Under the pieces are notes generated by a model. It did no database searches and was not told the DNA's origin. It saw only the letters and a list, made by a program, of their open reading frames with translations. DNA of 64,000 bases, taken from Amorphochlora amoebiformis (taxonomy: Eukaryota; Cercozoa; Chlorarachniophyceae). The stretch is from the NCBI GenBank assembly GCA_054601695.1, contig BAAHQB010000468.1, forward strand, positions 17,731 to 81,730, given 5' to 3'. Shown one piece after another: positions 1-57,685 of the stretch. The stretch's first letter is position 1; each line of letters starts with the position of its first letter. The translations under genes and the position numbers were made by a program.

Positions 1-62
1 AGTACCCGGTCGACAGAATGAACGAAAGCGAAAAAAAAAGATGATACAATTATTCCAACCTG

Positions 63-103
<41 letters not shown>

Positions 104-300
104 TATTAACACATGTATATTTAGTATTTATAACTCAAGTGGATCCTGTGCAATTAAATTTTATACATGCATACTGTACAATATACACATACATATGTAT
201 CTTATACATTTAATGCATGAGTGTATTGTAAGCGTGTAAATTGTGTATAAATTATATAGATACCTATGTACTATGATATATATGTATATATATATATATA

Positions 301-350
<50 letters not shown>

Positions 351-443
351 TTTACTCTAGGCATAGATGAATATAATGTACATGTAGAATTATACATATA
401 AATGTGTATGAATATACATACATATATATATGTACATATTATA

Positions 444-479
<36 letters not shown>

Positions 480-525
480 AAATATATAAATATATATATA
501 TACATATATATATTAAAATATATCT

Positions 526-585
<60 letters not shown>

Positions 586-630
586 TATAATATGGAATTA
601 TACATACATATATATATATATATATATTTA

Positions 631-673
<43 letters not shown>

Positions 674-678
674 GAATT

Positions 679-748
<70 letters not shown>

Positions 749-1110
749 CAATATTTCCATGATAAATGTGTGTATGATAGTAGTATAGTATTGTATACAA
801 GGACTGTGATACGAAAGCTTTCGAAAGCATCTCGACCATACGTAGACCTAAATACAGATACATTTTCACGAACTACTGCGTGTATAAATCTAGCTACATA
901 TATTTTCAATCCATATATGTATATATATATATATATATGTATATAATATATATGTGTAATATATATTATATATCATATATATATATTAGATATGCATATA
1001 TACGTACATAATTTTTGTATATGATATATCCTGTGAACATATCCTAATATTGCATACTACAAATACACAGTGTATTATACACACCGTAACACACACGAAC
1101 ACACACACAC

Positions 1111-1155
<45 letters not shown>

Positions 1156-1276
1156 TATCTATACATGCATATAGATATAGTTTATATTATATATATTATA
1201 TACATATATATATATATATACATATATATATACACATATATATACATATCTGTGTGTGTGTGTGTGTATACAATTA

Positions 1277-1369
<93 letters not shown>

Positions 1370-1611
1370 GTAATCTTTACATAAATGACATTCAAGTAGG
1401 CTTCGTTTTGAATACATATATCTGTAATATTTATAACATATTCCGAAATGCTGGGAAACGTCTACCCTACAAACACAAGTTGTGCAAACCCATAGGATTG
1501 CATGACCCGTGAGATTTATACATATACGTGGAATTCCAAGCATACATGCTGCACGCTATTCTACGCTTTGTGTAACGAGTTTCAATTTTTTTTACATCAA
1601 CCGACTTACAG
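1..1611. other. TA-rich stretch without recognised gene
   Basis: (TA)n blocks are separated by short unique pieces (1-60, 740-910, 1370-1610). I see no supported exon here; the unique piece at 1370-1610 leads into the acceptor-like site at 1611. Confidence 0.6.
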
Positions 1612-1934
1612 ATGTAAATATGGAATCAATGAACGCATGATGTGCGTTAGAGTCTCATACATCGATGTTGAGATTCAACACCGTACCTCGCCATGGGGCT
1701 CGAGCGAGCTTCCAAACCAGCACGCACGGTATGTGGTAAAACCGCACATACAGGAACATCGACTTCAGGTTGGCGCCATTCATTCCGTGGTACCCCGACA
1801 AATGGAGTGGAATAAGGTGATTTTAAAGTTTTTGGGATCCGAAGATGAAGTTTAATTCTTCTTCTGTATCGGAATCCATGGATATGCACTCTCCTGACAT
1901 CGCCCGTAAAGTGGTCTACGCTTGCCCCAGCTGA
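1612..1934 (+). CDS. Possible coding island, unknown product
   Basis: A pyrimidine-rich run ending in acceptor CTTACAG (to 1611) opens a 117-bp frame ending at a good donor (GCACG then gtatgtgg at 1729). The peptide includes RVSYIDVEIQHRTSP. After a 25-nt gap that looks like a tiny intron (1729-1753) the phase is kept and a second 63-bp open piece follows, with NIDFRLAPFIPWYPDKWSG. After another 12 nt a third frame carries FWDPKMKFNSSS and stops with TGA at 1932-1934. The two gaps are too short for ordinary introns, so this may instead be one continuous frame ending in GSEDEV (1502-1855), or a decayed gene. No family recognised. The base composition and lack of repeats set it apart from the surrounding TA-rich DNA. 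Confidence 0.35.
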
Positions 1935-3477
<1,543 letters not shown>

Positions 3478-3795
3478 CTACGGAGACCTAAACCTTCCCT
3501 TTAGCTCCAAAAGTCCATCTTTTTTCCATTGCAACAGTTTCTCTTCGACGGCGTGAACACGTTCGTCTTGGGATCGATACTCGCGCCCAACGATGACGGC
3601 TAGATCGAGGAACATCTCATGGGTCGCGGTATAGCGGATGAGCATCTGTTGCAGTCTTTGAATTATGACTTCGACCTTAGCTTTTGGAACCCCTTTCATG
3701 GGGTGCTCCATATTCTTCTCACCATGAGTCGTCGAGTCTAAACTGGCTCCTTTCGTTGGGGTGTTAGACGTGGCCATTTTCCCAAATTGAACCAT
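3478..3795 (-). CDS. Small helical protein, 105 aa, function unknown
   Basis: An intact frame runs from ATG at 3795 to TAG at 3478 with ordinary codon use and no TA tracts. A second in-frame Met (residue 7, MATSNTPTKG) could be the true start. The first 35 residues are polar and low in structure. Residues about 36-100 are rich in Leu, Gln, Glu, Lys and Arg with heptad-like spacing (IIQRLQQMLIRYTATHEMFL, then VHAVEEKLLQWKKDG) and should form long helices or a coiled coil. The size and shape recall small subunits of multi-protein complexes such as Mediator, BLOC or kinetochore components, but I cannot assign a family. Its 5' end faces the plus-strand PPR-like gene about 190 bp away, so the two may share a promoter. 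Confidence 0.6.
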   Translation of the reverse strand: MVQFGKMATSNTPTKGASLDSTTHGEKNMEHPMKGVPKAKVEVIIQRLQQMLIRYTATHEMFLDLAVIVGREYRSQDERVHAVEEKLLQWKKDGLLELKGRFRSP

Positions 3796-3985
3796 TCAGA
3801 AGTCAGTGACAGGAAATCGAGGTCGCCAGAGGCTCACCGGAGATAGTGGACTTCAATACCCGAAATATTAAAACACTAAACGACACGTGGCCCCAGTCTA
3901 ACGAGGGAATGCGAAAGGGTGCGCGCTTTATCCGTCGTGATACGGAAACCGGGAGGAAAGGGGGGGGGAGAAGGGGATATAGCAC
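3796..3985. promoter_or_regulatory. Candidate bidirectional promoter
   Basis: This 190-bp gap lies between two divergent gene starts (ATG at 3795 on the minus strand, candidate ATG at 3986 on the plus strand). It is free of TA microsatellites, contains a G-run (gggggggg near 3961-3968) and has no recognised exon. The role is inferred from position only, and the plus-strand start is itself tentative. Confidence 0.3.
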
Positions 3986-30074
<26,089 letters not shown>

Positions 30075-30473
30075 GGCGATCTCCGAGAGTGGCGGTTAGG
30101 TCTGTTTGCGATCTCTACTAACGTGGCGGTTAGCTCTGGTTGCCATCTCTAGTGATCTCTACGATATCCACCACGGTTGTAAGAATGTGTCTGTGGTGTA
30201 TCATATGTTCTCATCGAGGTGCTTTCTCTTGATGGCAGTGAGTCCTTGTTTGTTGTCGTAAAGGTCTATGTCTTGATGAGAGTGAGTGTTTGTTGTGTAA
30301 TGTAAAGCTCTTTCTCTTGATGGAGCAGTGAGTGAGTGTTTGCTGTCGCAACGCGCTTTCTCTTGATGCCACTGAGTCTTTGTTGTATAAGTACATTGTG
30401 TATGGTGTATGTACATACTGTCAGTCTATATCACAATCTTTCCTTCCAACGATACTCTTCACCAAGGCTACAT

Positions 30474-30527
<54 letters not shown>

Positions 30528-30622
30528 ATATATATATGTATGTATATAATATATGTACATATGTATGAATCTATCTTTATGTACATACATGTTATATAAC
30601 ATATATATATATATATATATAC

Positions 30623-30656
<34 letters not shown>

Positions 30657-31041
30657 TGTATAAATATTATATATATATACACGTTATATACATATATATA
30701 TATATATATTACAGAGTGATGTGGTGAATGATAGGTTCCCTTGATTGTAGAGAATGTGCATAAGATTGACGATTTGTGCTATGAATGAATGATTGATTGA
30801 TAGATTCCGTCGATGGTAGAGTGTGCATACGATTCACGAGTTGTGTTACACATGACTGAATGACTGAATGAATGATTGATAGATTCCGTCGATGGTAGAG
30901 AGTGTGCATAAGATTCACGAGTTGTGTTACACATGACTGAATGAATGAATGATTGATAGATTCCCTCGATGGTAGAGAGTGTGCATAAGATTCACGAGTT
31001 GTGTTACACATGACTGAATGATTGATTGATAGATTCCCTCG
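30075..31041 (+). repeat. Region after the PPR-like gene: two minisatellites
   Basis: 30205-30395 carries four copies of a ~47-bp unit (gctttctcttgatggcagtg then agtgtttgttgt). 30720-31041 carries four to five copies of a ~70-bp unit with ccctcgatggtagagagtgt then gcataagattcacgagttgt. The second array continues into the coding-looking segment at 31042, whose first bases are one more copy. (TA)n fills 30480-30715. Confidence 0.9.
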
Positions 31042-31166
31042 ATGGTAGAGAGTGTGCATAAGATTCACGAAGATTACGTCCAAAGTCAAATTCCAATGGT
31101 CATCACACACTACAAATATACTTACCTACGTATTCATCAATCATACCATACATGTACATATACATG

Positions 31167-31247
<81 letters not shown>

Positions 31248-31286
31248 AATATACATATATATATATATAAAAATATATAATGTACA

Positions 31287-31333
<47 letters not shown>

Positions 31334-31398
31334 ATATGTATAATATACATATATATACATATATATAATATATATATGTATGTATGTATATATGTATG

Positions 31399-31432
<34 letters not shown>

Positions 31433-31505
31433 ATGTACATACATATATACATATATATATGTATAATATACATATGTACATATGTATGTAAATGTGCATG
31501 TATGT

Positions 31506-31536
<31 letters not shown>

Positions 31537-31821
31537 GTGTGTGTATCTATGTATGTATGTATATATGTATATATATATATGTATATTATATGTATATATA
31601 TATGTGTGTGTGTGTAATATATACATATATATGTATATACATGTATATTATTAATCTACACATATTATACATGCATTTATGGACTAATCAATCTTTACAA
31701 ATTTTGATATCTTCTATGATAAAAACCATACGCATTTGTATACGCAAGGTATATCTAAAGGACATATTGCATATACACATGTACACATATATTTCAATAT
31801 GTATGTTTATAAATATTAGTG

Positions 31822-31855
<34 letters not shown>

Positions 31856-31950
31856 CGTGTGTGTGTGTGTGTGAGTTAGAGTCGTTTACGGAAGGGCAGT
31901 TTTGATCGTCTTGGCAACTACATCGGGAAAATCCCCAAAATTACACAACC
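31042..31950 (+). CDS. Fragment of an unidentified gene, two exons
   Basis: A frame from ATG 31042, or from acceptor GGTAG with exon start 31049, reads [15 protein letters not shown] to a donor (atg then gtcatc at 31099). The next exon, 31880-31950, keeps phase and reads [20 protein letters not shown] up to donor gtatgt at 31951. Both pieces are polar, protein-like and bounded by good sites, but I cannot name a family. The 5' edge lies in the 70-bp array, so each array unit repeats ATG plus the first codons. Continuation downstream is unresolved: three copies of a 16-bp microexon-like segment follow at 32415-32620, and a possible terminal pair lies at 35211-35322. Confidence 0.4.
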
Positions 31951-32069
31951 GTATGTACATATATGTGTATACCCGTGTGTTTGTACTTTGATTACGTATC
32001 AACATATGCACATTTGCAATAGGATACATCATGAATACACTAACTACTAAGAATTTTAATACGTGGGTA

Positions 32070-32125
<56 letters not shown>

Positions 32126-32182
32126 TTCAGCATATAGTCATGAGAATCAGACTGTATGTCTCTATTATAATTCTTATTCTCT

Positions 32183-32225
<43 letters not shown>

Positions 32226-32265
32226 TATGTTATTTACACATATATATATAATATATACATACATG

Positions 32266-32306
<41 letters not shown>

Positions 32307-32311
32307 ATATG

Positions 32312-32352
<41 letters not shown>

Positions 32353-32394
32353 GCATGTCGATATGTTTCTATGTTATTGTATTTGTGATTTTGA

Positions 32395-32665
32395 TCTACA
32401 TGATGGGTGTGTGTAGAGTGCGGACTCGAGTGGTATATGGATCTGGCGGTTCGTTAGATTGGTGTGTTTGATATGTATGATGCGTGTGTTTGATGTGTAT
32501 GATGTGTGTGTGTAGAGTGCGGACTCGAGTGGTATATGGATCTAGCGGTTTGTTAGATTGGTGTGTTTGATGTACATGATGCGTGTGTTTGATGTATATG
32601 ATGTGTGTGTGTGTAGAGTGCGGAGGAGAGTGGTATATGGACCTGGCGGTTCGTTAGATGCTATC
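32395..32665 (+). repeat. ~100-bp repeat, three copies, with a splice-bounded core
   Basis: Each unit holds gtgtgtgtagagtgcggact then cgagtggtatatggatctgg and cggttcgttagattgg. The core agtgcggactcgagtg sits between a gtgtag acceptor and a gtatat donor, as if a 16-bp microexon had been triplicated. Confidence 0.85.
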
Positions 32666-32736
32666 GCTAAGGCTCAGGTCTAAAAACCCATTTAGATACA
32701 TAGATATAAATATATAGGTAATAAATATATATATAG

Positions 32737-32776
<40 letters not shown>

Positions 32777-32810
32777 CATATATATTATAATATATATATA
32801 TATATATATA

Positions 32811-32874
<64 letters not shown>

Positions 32875-32888
32875 TATATGTATAATTA

Positions 32889-32939
<51 letters not shown>

Positions 32940-33236
32940 ATACGTGTAATATACCTTGTGGAGTATTTGTATATCATGAGGACAGATTTACACCCGATGA
33001 ATATATTTCTAGATGTTAGGAAAGATAGATTGATTTACACAGCCAAATATGAATATATTCCTATATCCTAGGAAACATACATTTTACACCGAAAGTGAAT
33101 ATATTCCTTACATATATGTAAGTTAGCAACTGCAACTGCGTCTTCCATGCGCATGTGTATTCACCACCAACCATCGTCTAACAATAAAGGATATTTAATT
33201 CTATTAACGTATAAAATTAAATACAAGTATACATTA

Positions 33237-33280
<44 letters not shown>

Positions 33281-33283
33281 CTG

Positions 33284-34246
33284 TCAAGACATATCCCACG
33301 TTGTGTTGAGTGTCAAGACATATCCCACGTCGTGTAGACTCTCAAGACATACCCCACGTTGTGTTGACTGCCAGGACATATCCCCACGGCATGTTGAGTG
33401 TCAAGACATATCCCACGTCGTGTTGACTGTCAAGACATATCCCCACGTCGTGTTGAGTGTCAAGACATATCCCACGTCGTGTTGAGTGTCAAGGCATATC
33501 ACACGTCGTGTTGACTGCCAGGACATATCCCCACGTCGTGTTGAGTGTCAAGACATATCCCATGTCGTGTTGACTATCAAGACATATCCCATGTCGTGTT
33601 GACTGTCAAGACATATCCCCACGTCGTGTTGAGTGTCAAGACATATCCCACGTTGTGTTGAGTGTCAAGACATATCCCACGTCGTGTAGACTCTCAAGAC
33701 ATACCCCACGTTGTGTTGACTGCCAGGACATATCCCCACGGCATGTTGAGTGTCAAGACATATCCCACGTCGTGTTGACTGTCAAGACATATCCCCACGT
33801 CGTGTTGAGTGTCAAGACATATCCCACGTCGTGTTGAGTGTCAAGGCATATCACACGTCGTGTTGACTGCCAGGACATATCCCCACGTCGTGTTGAGTGT
33901 CAAGACATATCCCATGTCGTGTTGACTATCAAGACATATCCCATGTCGTGTTGACTGTCAAGACATATCCCCACGTCGTGTTGAGTGTCAAGACATATCC
34001 CACGTCGTGTTGAGTGTCAAGACATATCCCACGTCGTGTTGATTGTCAGGACATATCCCACGTCGTGTTGACTGCCAGGACATATCCCCACGTCGTGTTG
34101 AGTGTCAAGATATATCCCACGTCGTGTTGACTATCAAGACATATCCCCACGTGTTTTTTATCAAGGCATATCACACGTCGTGTTGAGTGTCAAGAGATTT
34201 CCCACGTCGTGTTGACTGTCAAGACATATCCCACGTCGTGTTGACT

Positions 34247-34250
<4 letters not shown>
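33284..34250 (+). repeat. 29-30-bp minisatellite, ~33 copies, with higher-order structure
   Basis: Units of gtcaagacatatcccacgtc followed by gtgttgact. Variant order (cgtgtagactctcaagacat, then ggcatgttgag) is repeated with a period of about 352 bp (33301 against 33653), so a block of twelve units has been duplicated. Adjacent units have no spacers. Confidence 0.95.
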
Positions 34251-34282
<32 letters not shown>

Positions 34283-34288
34283 CATGTT

Positions 34289-34326
<38 letters not shown>

Positions 34327-34344
34327 TATATTATACATATATAT

Positions 34345-34392
<48 letters not shown>

Positions 34393-34481
34393 TTGTAAAT
34401 GGTGTAGACACACTTGTATGTATTTGCACCAGGCATCTCGATCATGATATGTTTTTTAATATATGTGTGTATGTATATATG

Positions 34482-34528
<47 letters not shown>

Positions 34529-34894
34529 GTATATACATATATATATATATATATATGCATATATGTATGTGTGTATGTGTCTAGTGTGTTGACAAAATAT
34601 TTACAATCAGGCTGCAGCTGGTTTGTTAGAGAACAAGGCCACTAGTAGCTTAGCTTCTAGAGCCTAGTCTATTACGCTACATTTCAACTTCATACATTGT
34701 ATCGTCACAACCTTTACCGCCATATATGTGCATAGGTTTAATCTAGTTAATAATAAATCTGGTCATTCCGAGCATGCTCATGAGATTATGTTTAATTCAT
34801 GTATCAATTGTTCTCTACGAATTAACTAAGTCAAAGATTGGAATAATACTAGTACTAGTAGTAACATGATATATGAGAATGGCATTGGCCTAGT

Positions 34895-35060
34895 CCGATA
34901 TAGCTGGACTCAAAGATACCGTGACTCTTAGCTCCAGTAGCTCTAGTCTAGTCTAGTATAGCTAGTGGCTACCGAGTAAGCTCCAGTAGCTCTAGTATAG
35001 CTAGTAGCTACCGAGTTAGCTCCAGTAGCTCTATAGCGAGTAGCTACCGAGTCAATTATG
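34895..35060 (+). repeat. ~40-bp repeat, four copies
   Basis: Units of agctccagtagctctagtct then agtagctaccgagt. Confidence 0.85.
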
Positions 35061-35210
35061 AACGGTAAGTCGGTAACTCTTGATGCTCTCTCCAGTTGTA
35101 TAGACGAAGTTCCAATCTAATGCTGAGAATACACGTGTAGTAATATTCATCATACCGTACCAGAAAATCTAGATGATAATCTAGACTTATGATATCTGCG
35201 CATTCGCTAG

Positions 35211-35322
35211 AACATCACCATGTACCAGACCCTTGGAGAAGGTGTGTAAGGCCCCTGCCAACCGATTAAATGTCTTTCAGCGGCATATGACTGTTAACTA
35301 TATCGAAATTTGGCAATCGTAA
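35211..35322 (+). CDS. Possible terminal exon pair, unknown gene
   Basis: After acceptor cgcattcgctag, a 31-bp piece (TSPCTRPLEK) ends at donor gtgtgtaag (35242). A 39-nt intron with a clear pyrimidine-rich acceptor (ttaaatgtctttcag) leads in phase to RHMTVNYIEIWQS and TAA at 35320-35322. Both splice sites look good, but the peptides are short and no family is evident. It may be the 3' end of the gene begun at 31.0 kb. Confidence 0.3.
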
Positions 35323-35475
35323 TTTCTTAGAAACCCAGAAGCGCCGATCAGTCATGCGTGACGTCGGCTACGGCTTGACCCTCGGTGCGTGCATATGTAG
35401 GCGTACGTATCCAGATGGAATATTCATATGCATCACTCTTGTCCCTACGCGGTAGGGTAGTATATATATGCATAT

Positions 35476-35551
<76 letters not shown>

Positions 35552-35570
35552 AGTACTGTGTACATATGTG

Positions 35571-35621
<51 letters not shown>

Positions 35622-36080
35622 ATATATATCAAGAGAATCCAGAGCATACGTACGACGCCAGATACGCCCAGCGTGTCAATAAATACTGAGTCCGTAATCT
35701 ACTTGCCGTGACAAGAAAATCCTAGACCTCATATGCTCATGATATGTGCGTACTAGTAGTCTAGTACATGGCATATTTGTATGTACTACAGAACTACTAT
35801 GTATACGTACGTATATGTAATGGTCGCATATGCAGGATGATACGCACACTATGTCTAGTATGTATACGTACGTACGTATATGTAATAGTCGTATATGCGG
35901 GATGATACGCATCTCATGTATACAAGTACGTAGATTTTCAGACTTATACAAATATTATCAGATTTCATGCACATACACTAGATATAGTAGATACATGAGT
36001 ACGTCATAGTAGATGATCATGAATATAATCTAGTGAATATTGTCTAGATTGTATTGAGTTTTTATATGTACATACATACA

Positions 36081-36133
<53 letters not shown>

Positions 36134-36822
36134 GTATATATAATGTGCACATGAAATAGACTGTTAGGTAGTATCTACTAGATCTAGATATCTAGGATAT
36201 ATCTTGTGTAGAAGGTAGGTGTATTATCTGGATTCTCTAGATTCTAGAGATTATTAAAATGTGTTGATCTGATGTGTATATATATATTGATGAGTAGATC
36301 CAGATTATTATATACGAGTACATCATGTATTTATAAACATATGTGTATGATGATGAAATGGTTTGTGTGTATATAGATCTAGTCTAATCAGTCCAATAAA
36401 TTTACGTTTTGCATGCGCGCTTGATGTGGTACATTTTGTCTCTAGTGTCTAGTCTAGCTGTAAACTGGAACCGTCAGTTGTTGAGAAAGTATTATATCAA
36501 CTTGATACTATATCTATCTAAAAGGGTATATATGTATTAGCTAGTATATATAGTTAGTCTAGTTAGTGTGTAAGTAGATGGGCAGTGTGGCGAGATCCGG
36601 TAGGCAGTCTCTGTAGAGGTTGGCATGAGCAGATATGATGTGTTATCTAGATGATCTGGGTACTAGAGTAGAGGTAGGTCGGATGATCCTAGATGAGAGC
36701 TAGCTGGATGACCATGGCAACAAGTCTCCACACTGTCCCCGAGGTCCCGGTCTCGATCGTGTGTGTCTGGTAGCATGCTTCGTATACCACACACACACGT
36801 GTAGTGGCATCTATGTGACGTC
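35323..36822. other. Intergenic, CTAG-rich
   Basis: This stretch holds (TA)n blocks at 35461-35620 and 36080-36140, a duplicated ~75-bp segment (tatgtaatggtcgcatatgc at 35815 and tatgtaatagtcgtatatgc at 35878), and many ctag, tctaga and tagtct words between 35950 and 36700. No exon is supported. Confidence 0.6.
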
Positions 36823-54983
<18,161 letters not shown>

Positions 54984-55189
54984 GACTAGCCCGATTCATC
55001 ACAAATCGACCAACAACTTGAAATCGACCAAGTCAACACTTGAGTTTCCGAGCCCTATTTCTTGTTCAGTTCTACTGCCATTTGCGCACACGTATACACG
55101 TGCACGAACGGAACGGCTATAAAGCGCAATAACGCTTAATTAAACCATCAACAAAAGTACAAAAAGAAACCTAGCGACCCAACCGTAAC
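54984..55189. promoter_or_regulatory. Upstream region of the AKR7 gene with a TATA-like motif
   Basis: Unique, TA-repeat-free sequence between the proposed AKR7 start (54983, minus strand) and the plus-strand ORF at 55190. ggctataaagcg (TATAAA at 55118-55123) is oriented toward the plus-strand ORF. The function is inferred from position. Confidence 0.3.
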
Positions 55190-55510
55190 ATGAGTGCATA
55201 TCTAACACGACATGCCACGATAATACCACGCTACCTTCATGCCTCCAGCCGACATATTAATCCGAAAACGCGTGGAAGAGAGGGGGCAACCGTCACAAAG
55301 ACTCGTTTCTCCGGCGGAGGGTACGGAACACGTGTGACGAATACCGGGATTCCCAAGAAACGTCAGGAAATACGAAACCGTAGGGTTGGGCGGGCGTTAG
55401 ATTTTGTTCGAAGGGTGGGTTGGCACCCTTCTGGGACGTGGGTCTTTTATCCTGCACACACCGTAGACAGTGATTATGAAGCCTTAAACAGCTTCTATAA
55501 TGCCCCCTAA
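55190..55510 (+). CDS. Uncharacterised ORF upstream of the hAT pseudogene
   Basis: 106-residue intact frame rich in Arg and Gly (GRALDFVRRVGWHPSGTW), with a TATA-like motif 70 bp upstream. The minus strand is also partly open, so coding potential is unproven. It may be the 5' part of the hAT element, since an acceptor-like tctatttacag ends at 55564 before the transposase frame. No zinc-finger (BED) cysteine/histidine pattern is visible. Confidence 0.25.
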   Translation: MSAYLTRHATIIPRYLHASSRHINPKTRGREGATVTKTRFSGGGYGTRVTNTGIPKKRQEIRNRRVGRALDFVRRVGWHPSGTWVFYPAHTVDSDYEALNSFYNAP

Positions 55511-55585
55511 GTTGCCCTAACAACGCTTTTTACCTAAAGTCCTGAACTCTGACTCTATTTACAGATTCACCAGTGAATCACCACC

Positions 55586-56988
55586 ATGGACGGTATGATG
55601 GACCCGCACGATGGACACAAGGCGGGACGTTACAGGCTGCGAACCATGGCAAACATAGCTGTCAATTCCTTGCATTCTAAAATCTACAAGTGGATAGACT
55701 ACGTGGTGGATGGACAGAGGCCATTCAGCTTTGTTGAGGACACGCAAGTGAGAAGAATCTCAGAAGATATTCCAGCATGGAAAGGATCTCTGTTGAGTCG
55801 CTCGTCAAGTACATGCAGAAAACGGTCCAGAAAGCGGAGAAAGCTATTAAGGAGATGCTCCCAGACAAGTTTGACATCATCTTCGATGGTTGGAGTTCTC
55901 GAGGGATGCACTATGTCGCTATGTACGTCGTTTTCCCCCACTGTTCTGGACAAAGACCTATCTGATCTCGTTCTCCGTACTGACTCCAAGACACGTGGAG
56001 CAAGACGACGATGAGAATCCTGATAGAATGGAATTCTCCGCAGAGGCACTTGCGAACTTTTTTGATGAGAGTCTTTCGCTTTATGGGGCTTCGAGAAAGA
56101 ACATCATCTTCATCGTTGGGGACAACTGCGCCACCAATCGTACGCTGTCGAAGATTACAAATATCCCTTTCATCGGATGCGCGTCGCGCAGGTTCAACTT
56201 AGCAGTGCAACTCTGGCTTCGGTCGTACGAATACTTGTTGGCAAAGGTCGCAAAGGTGATGGTTCAGCTTAGGACCTTGAAGCAAGCAGCTCTCTTGCAA
56301 ACCAAAACTCCTCTCAAACCAGTCTACAGGAATGTCACTAGGTGGTCAGGGAATCACGCCATGCTGAAACGCTTCTTCGAGTTGTGGCATCACATCTCAG
56401 AGAGTGAAGACTTAGACCTCCCGACCCGAAATGAAAAGAAGAGACTTAAGGCCCTCCTCCCAGACATGGATGACCTCAACAGTGTGACCCTAGAGCTCCA
56501 ACGCGAGGGCATCAGCATGGCTGAAGAGCGGTGTCTGTTCGACCATGTCATCTCTGATTTTCCATTTATGAAAAGACATTTGGGACCGAACGCCAAAATA
56601 GTGGAAAGTCCGGATTTCGAATCAGCAATCGTCAAGATTGCGGCAGTCGATTAAAGAGAAAGCAAGTGTCAAAGCATTGAAAAAGCCAGCTATTCGAGAA
56701 GAAGATCCAGCCGAGCCTTCTTCATCTAGTTCTGTAGGATCGAAGAGGAAGATGGTATATGCTGCAATGATCCTGGACATTAAAAAAAAAACTAAAGGAT
56801 TTGCGTACATCGACTTGGAGAGGATTCCTCCCACTGGTGTCATCGTTGAGAGGCTGTTCTCCACTGCCGAGCGAGCGTACACCGATCTACGCGGATGACT
56901 TGATGTTGTGAATCTGGAGGCCCAGTTGTTGCTCGACGTGAACAGAGAGCTATGGAACCTAGAAACTGTGTGCTCGATAGTAGATTAA
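55586..56988 (+). pseudogene. Decayed hAT-family transposase
   Basis: The coding region is broken across three frames. 55586-~55770 reads SKIYKWIDYVVDGQRPFSFV. ~55776-55930 reads KFDIIFDGWSSRGMHYVAMY (first catalytic Asp in FDGW). ~55965-56640 reads IIFIVGDNCATN (second Asp), GCASRRFNLAV and RNVTRWSGNHAMLKRF. ~56640-56988 reads PPTGVIVERLFSTAER, the C-terminal hAT dimerisation signature with its conserved Glu. An in-frame TGA at 56896-56898 interrupts the last part before LNVNR-like sequence (QLLLDVNRELW). There are thus three frameshifts and one stop. The usual CASHRLNLAV His has become Arg. The order and wording resemble hAT copies common in oomycetes and other protists. Terminal repeats and target duplications were not found. 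Confidence 0.85.
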
Positions 56989-57155
56989 TGATGCGTATGC
57001 ATTCTTGCGCTTTGCTTGATTCAAATAATAATAATAATAATAATATATATATATATATATATATATATTGTATGTATATATATATATATATATATATATT
57101 GTATGTATATATATATATATATATATCATAATATTTTGATGCATATGTAACACAC

Positions 57156-57194
<39 letters not shown>

Positions 57195-57305
57195 GTATAT
57201 ATATATATACATCACATATATATATCATATATGTATACTATTTTTATTACTATTATTTTTATTATTATTACTATTATTATTATTATTATTATTGTTATTA
57301 TATAG

Positions 57306-57336
<31 letters not shown>

Positions 57337-57536
57337 TAGTATGTATCTAGTGTATATATATATATATATATATATATATCTAGTATATATATATATATAT
57401 ATTATATAATATATATATCTAGTATATATATACTGATAAATGTAATTAATATTATTATTATTATTACTATTATTATTATCATTATTATTATCTAGATTAT
57501 TCTCAGTTACGGTTATTATTATTTTTGATGAGTCAT

Positions 57537-57603
<67 letters not shown>

Positions 57604-57639
57604 TACTATAGTACATATATATGTATGTATATATAATAG

Positions 57640-57685
<46 letters not shown>

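Noticed and set aside
161-1512. Long ORFs of Tyr-Ile (and similar ones across the window)
   Set aside because: They are (TA)n read in frame. They appear on both strands at once and show no codon bias, so they are not genes.
33284-34250. CRISPR-like array of 29-bp repeats
   Set aside because: Units are directly adjacent with no unique spacers, vary in sequence, and the DNA is eukaryotic. It is a minisatellite.
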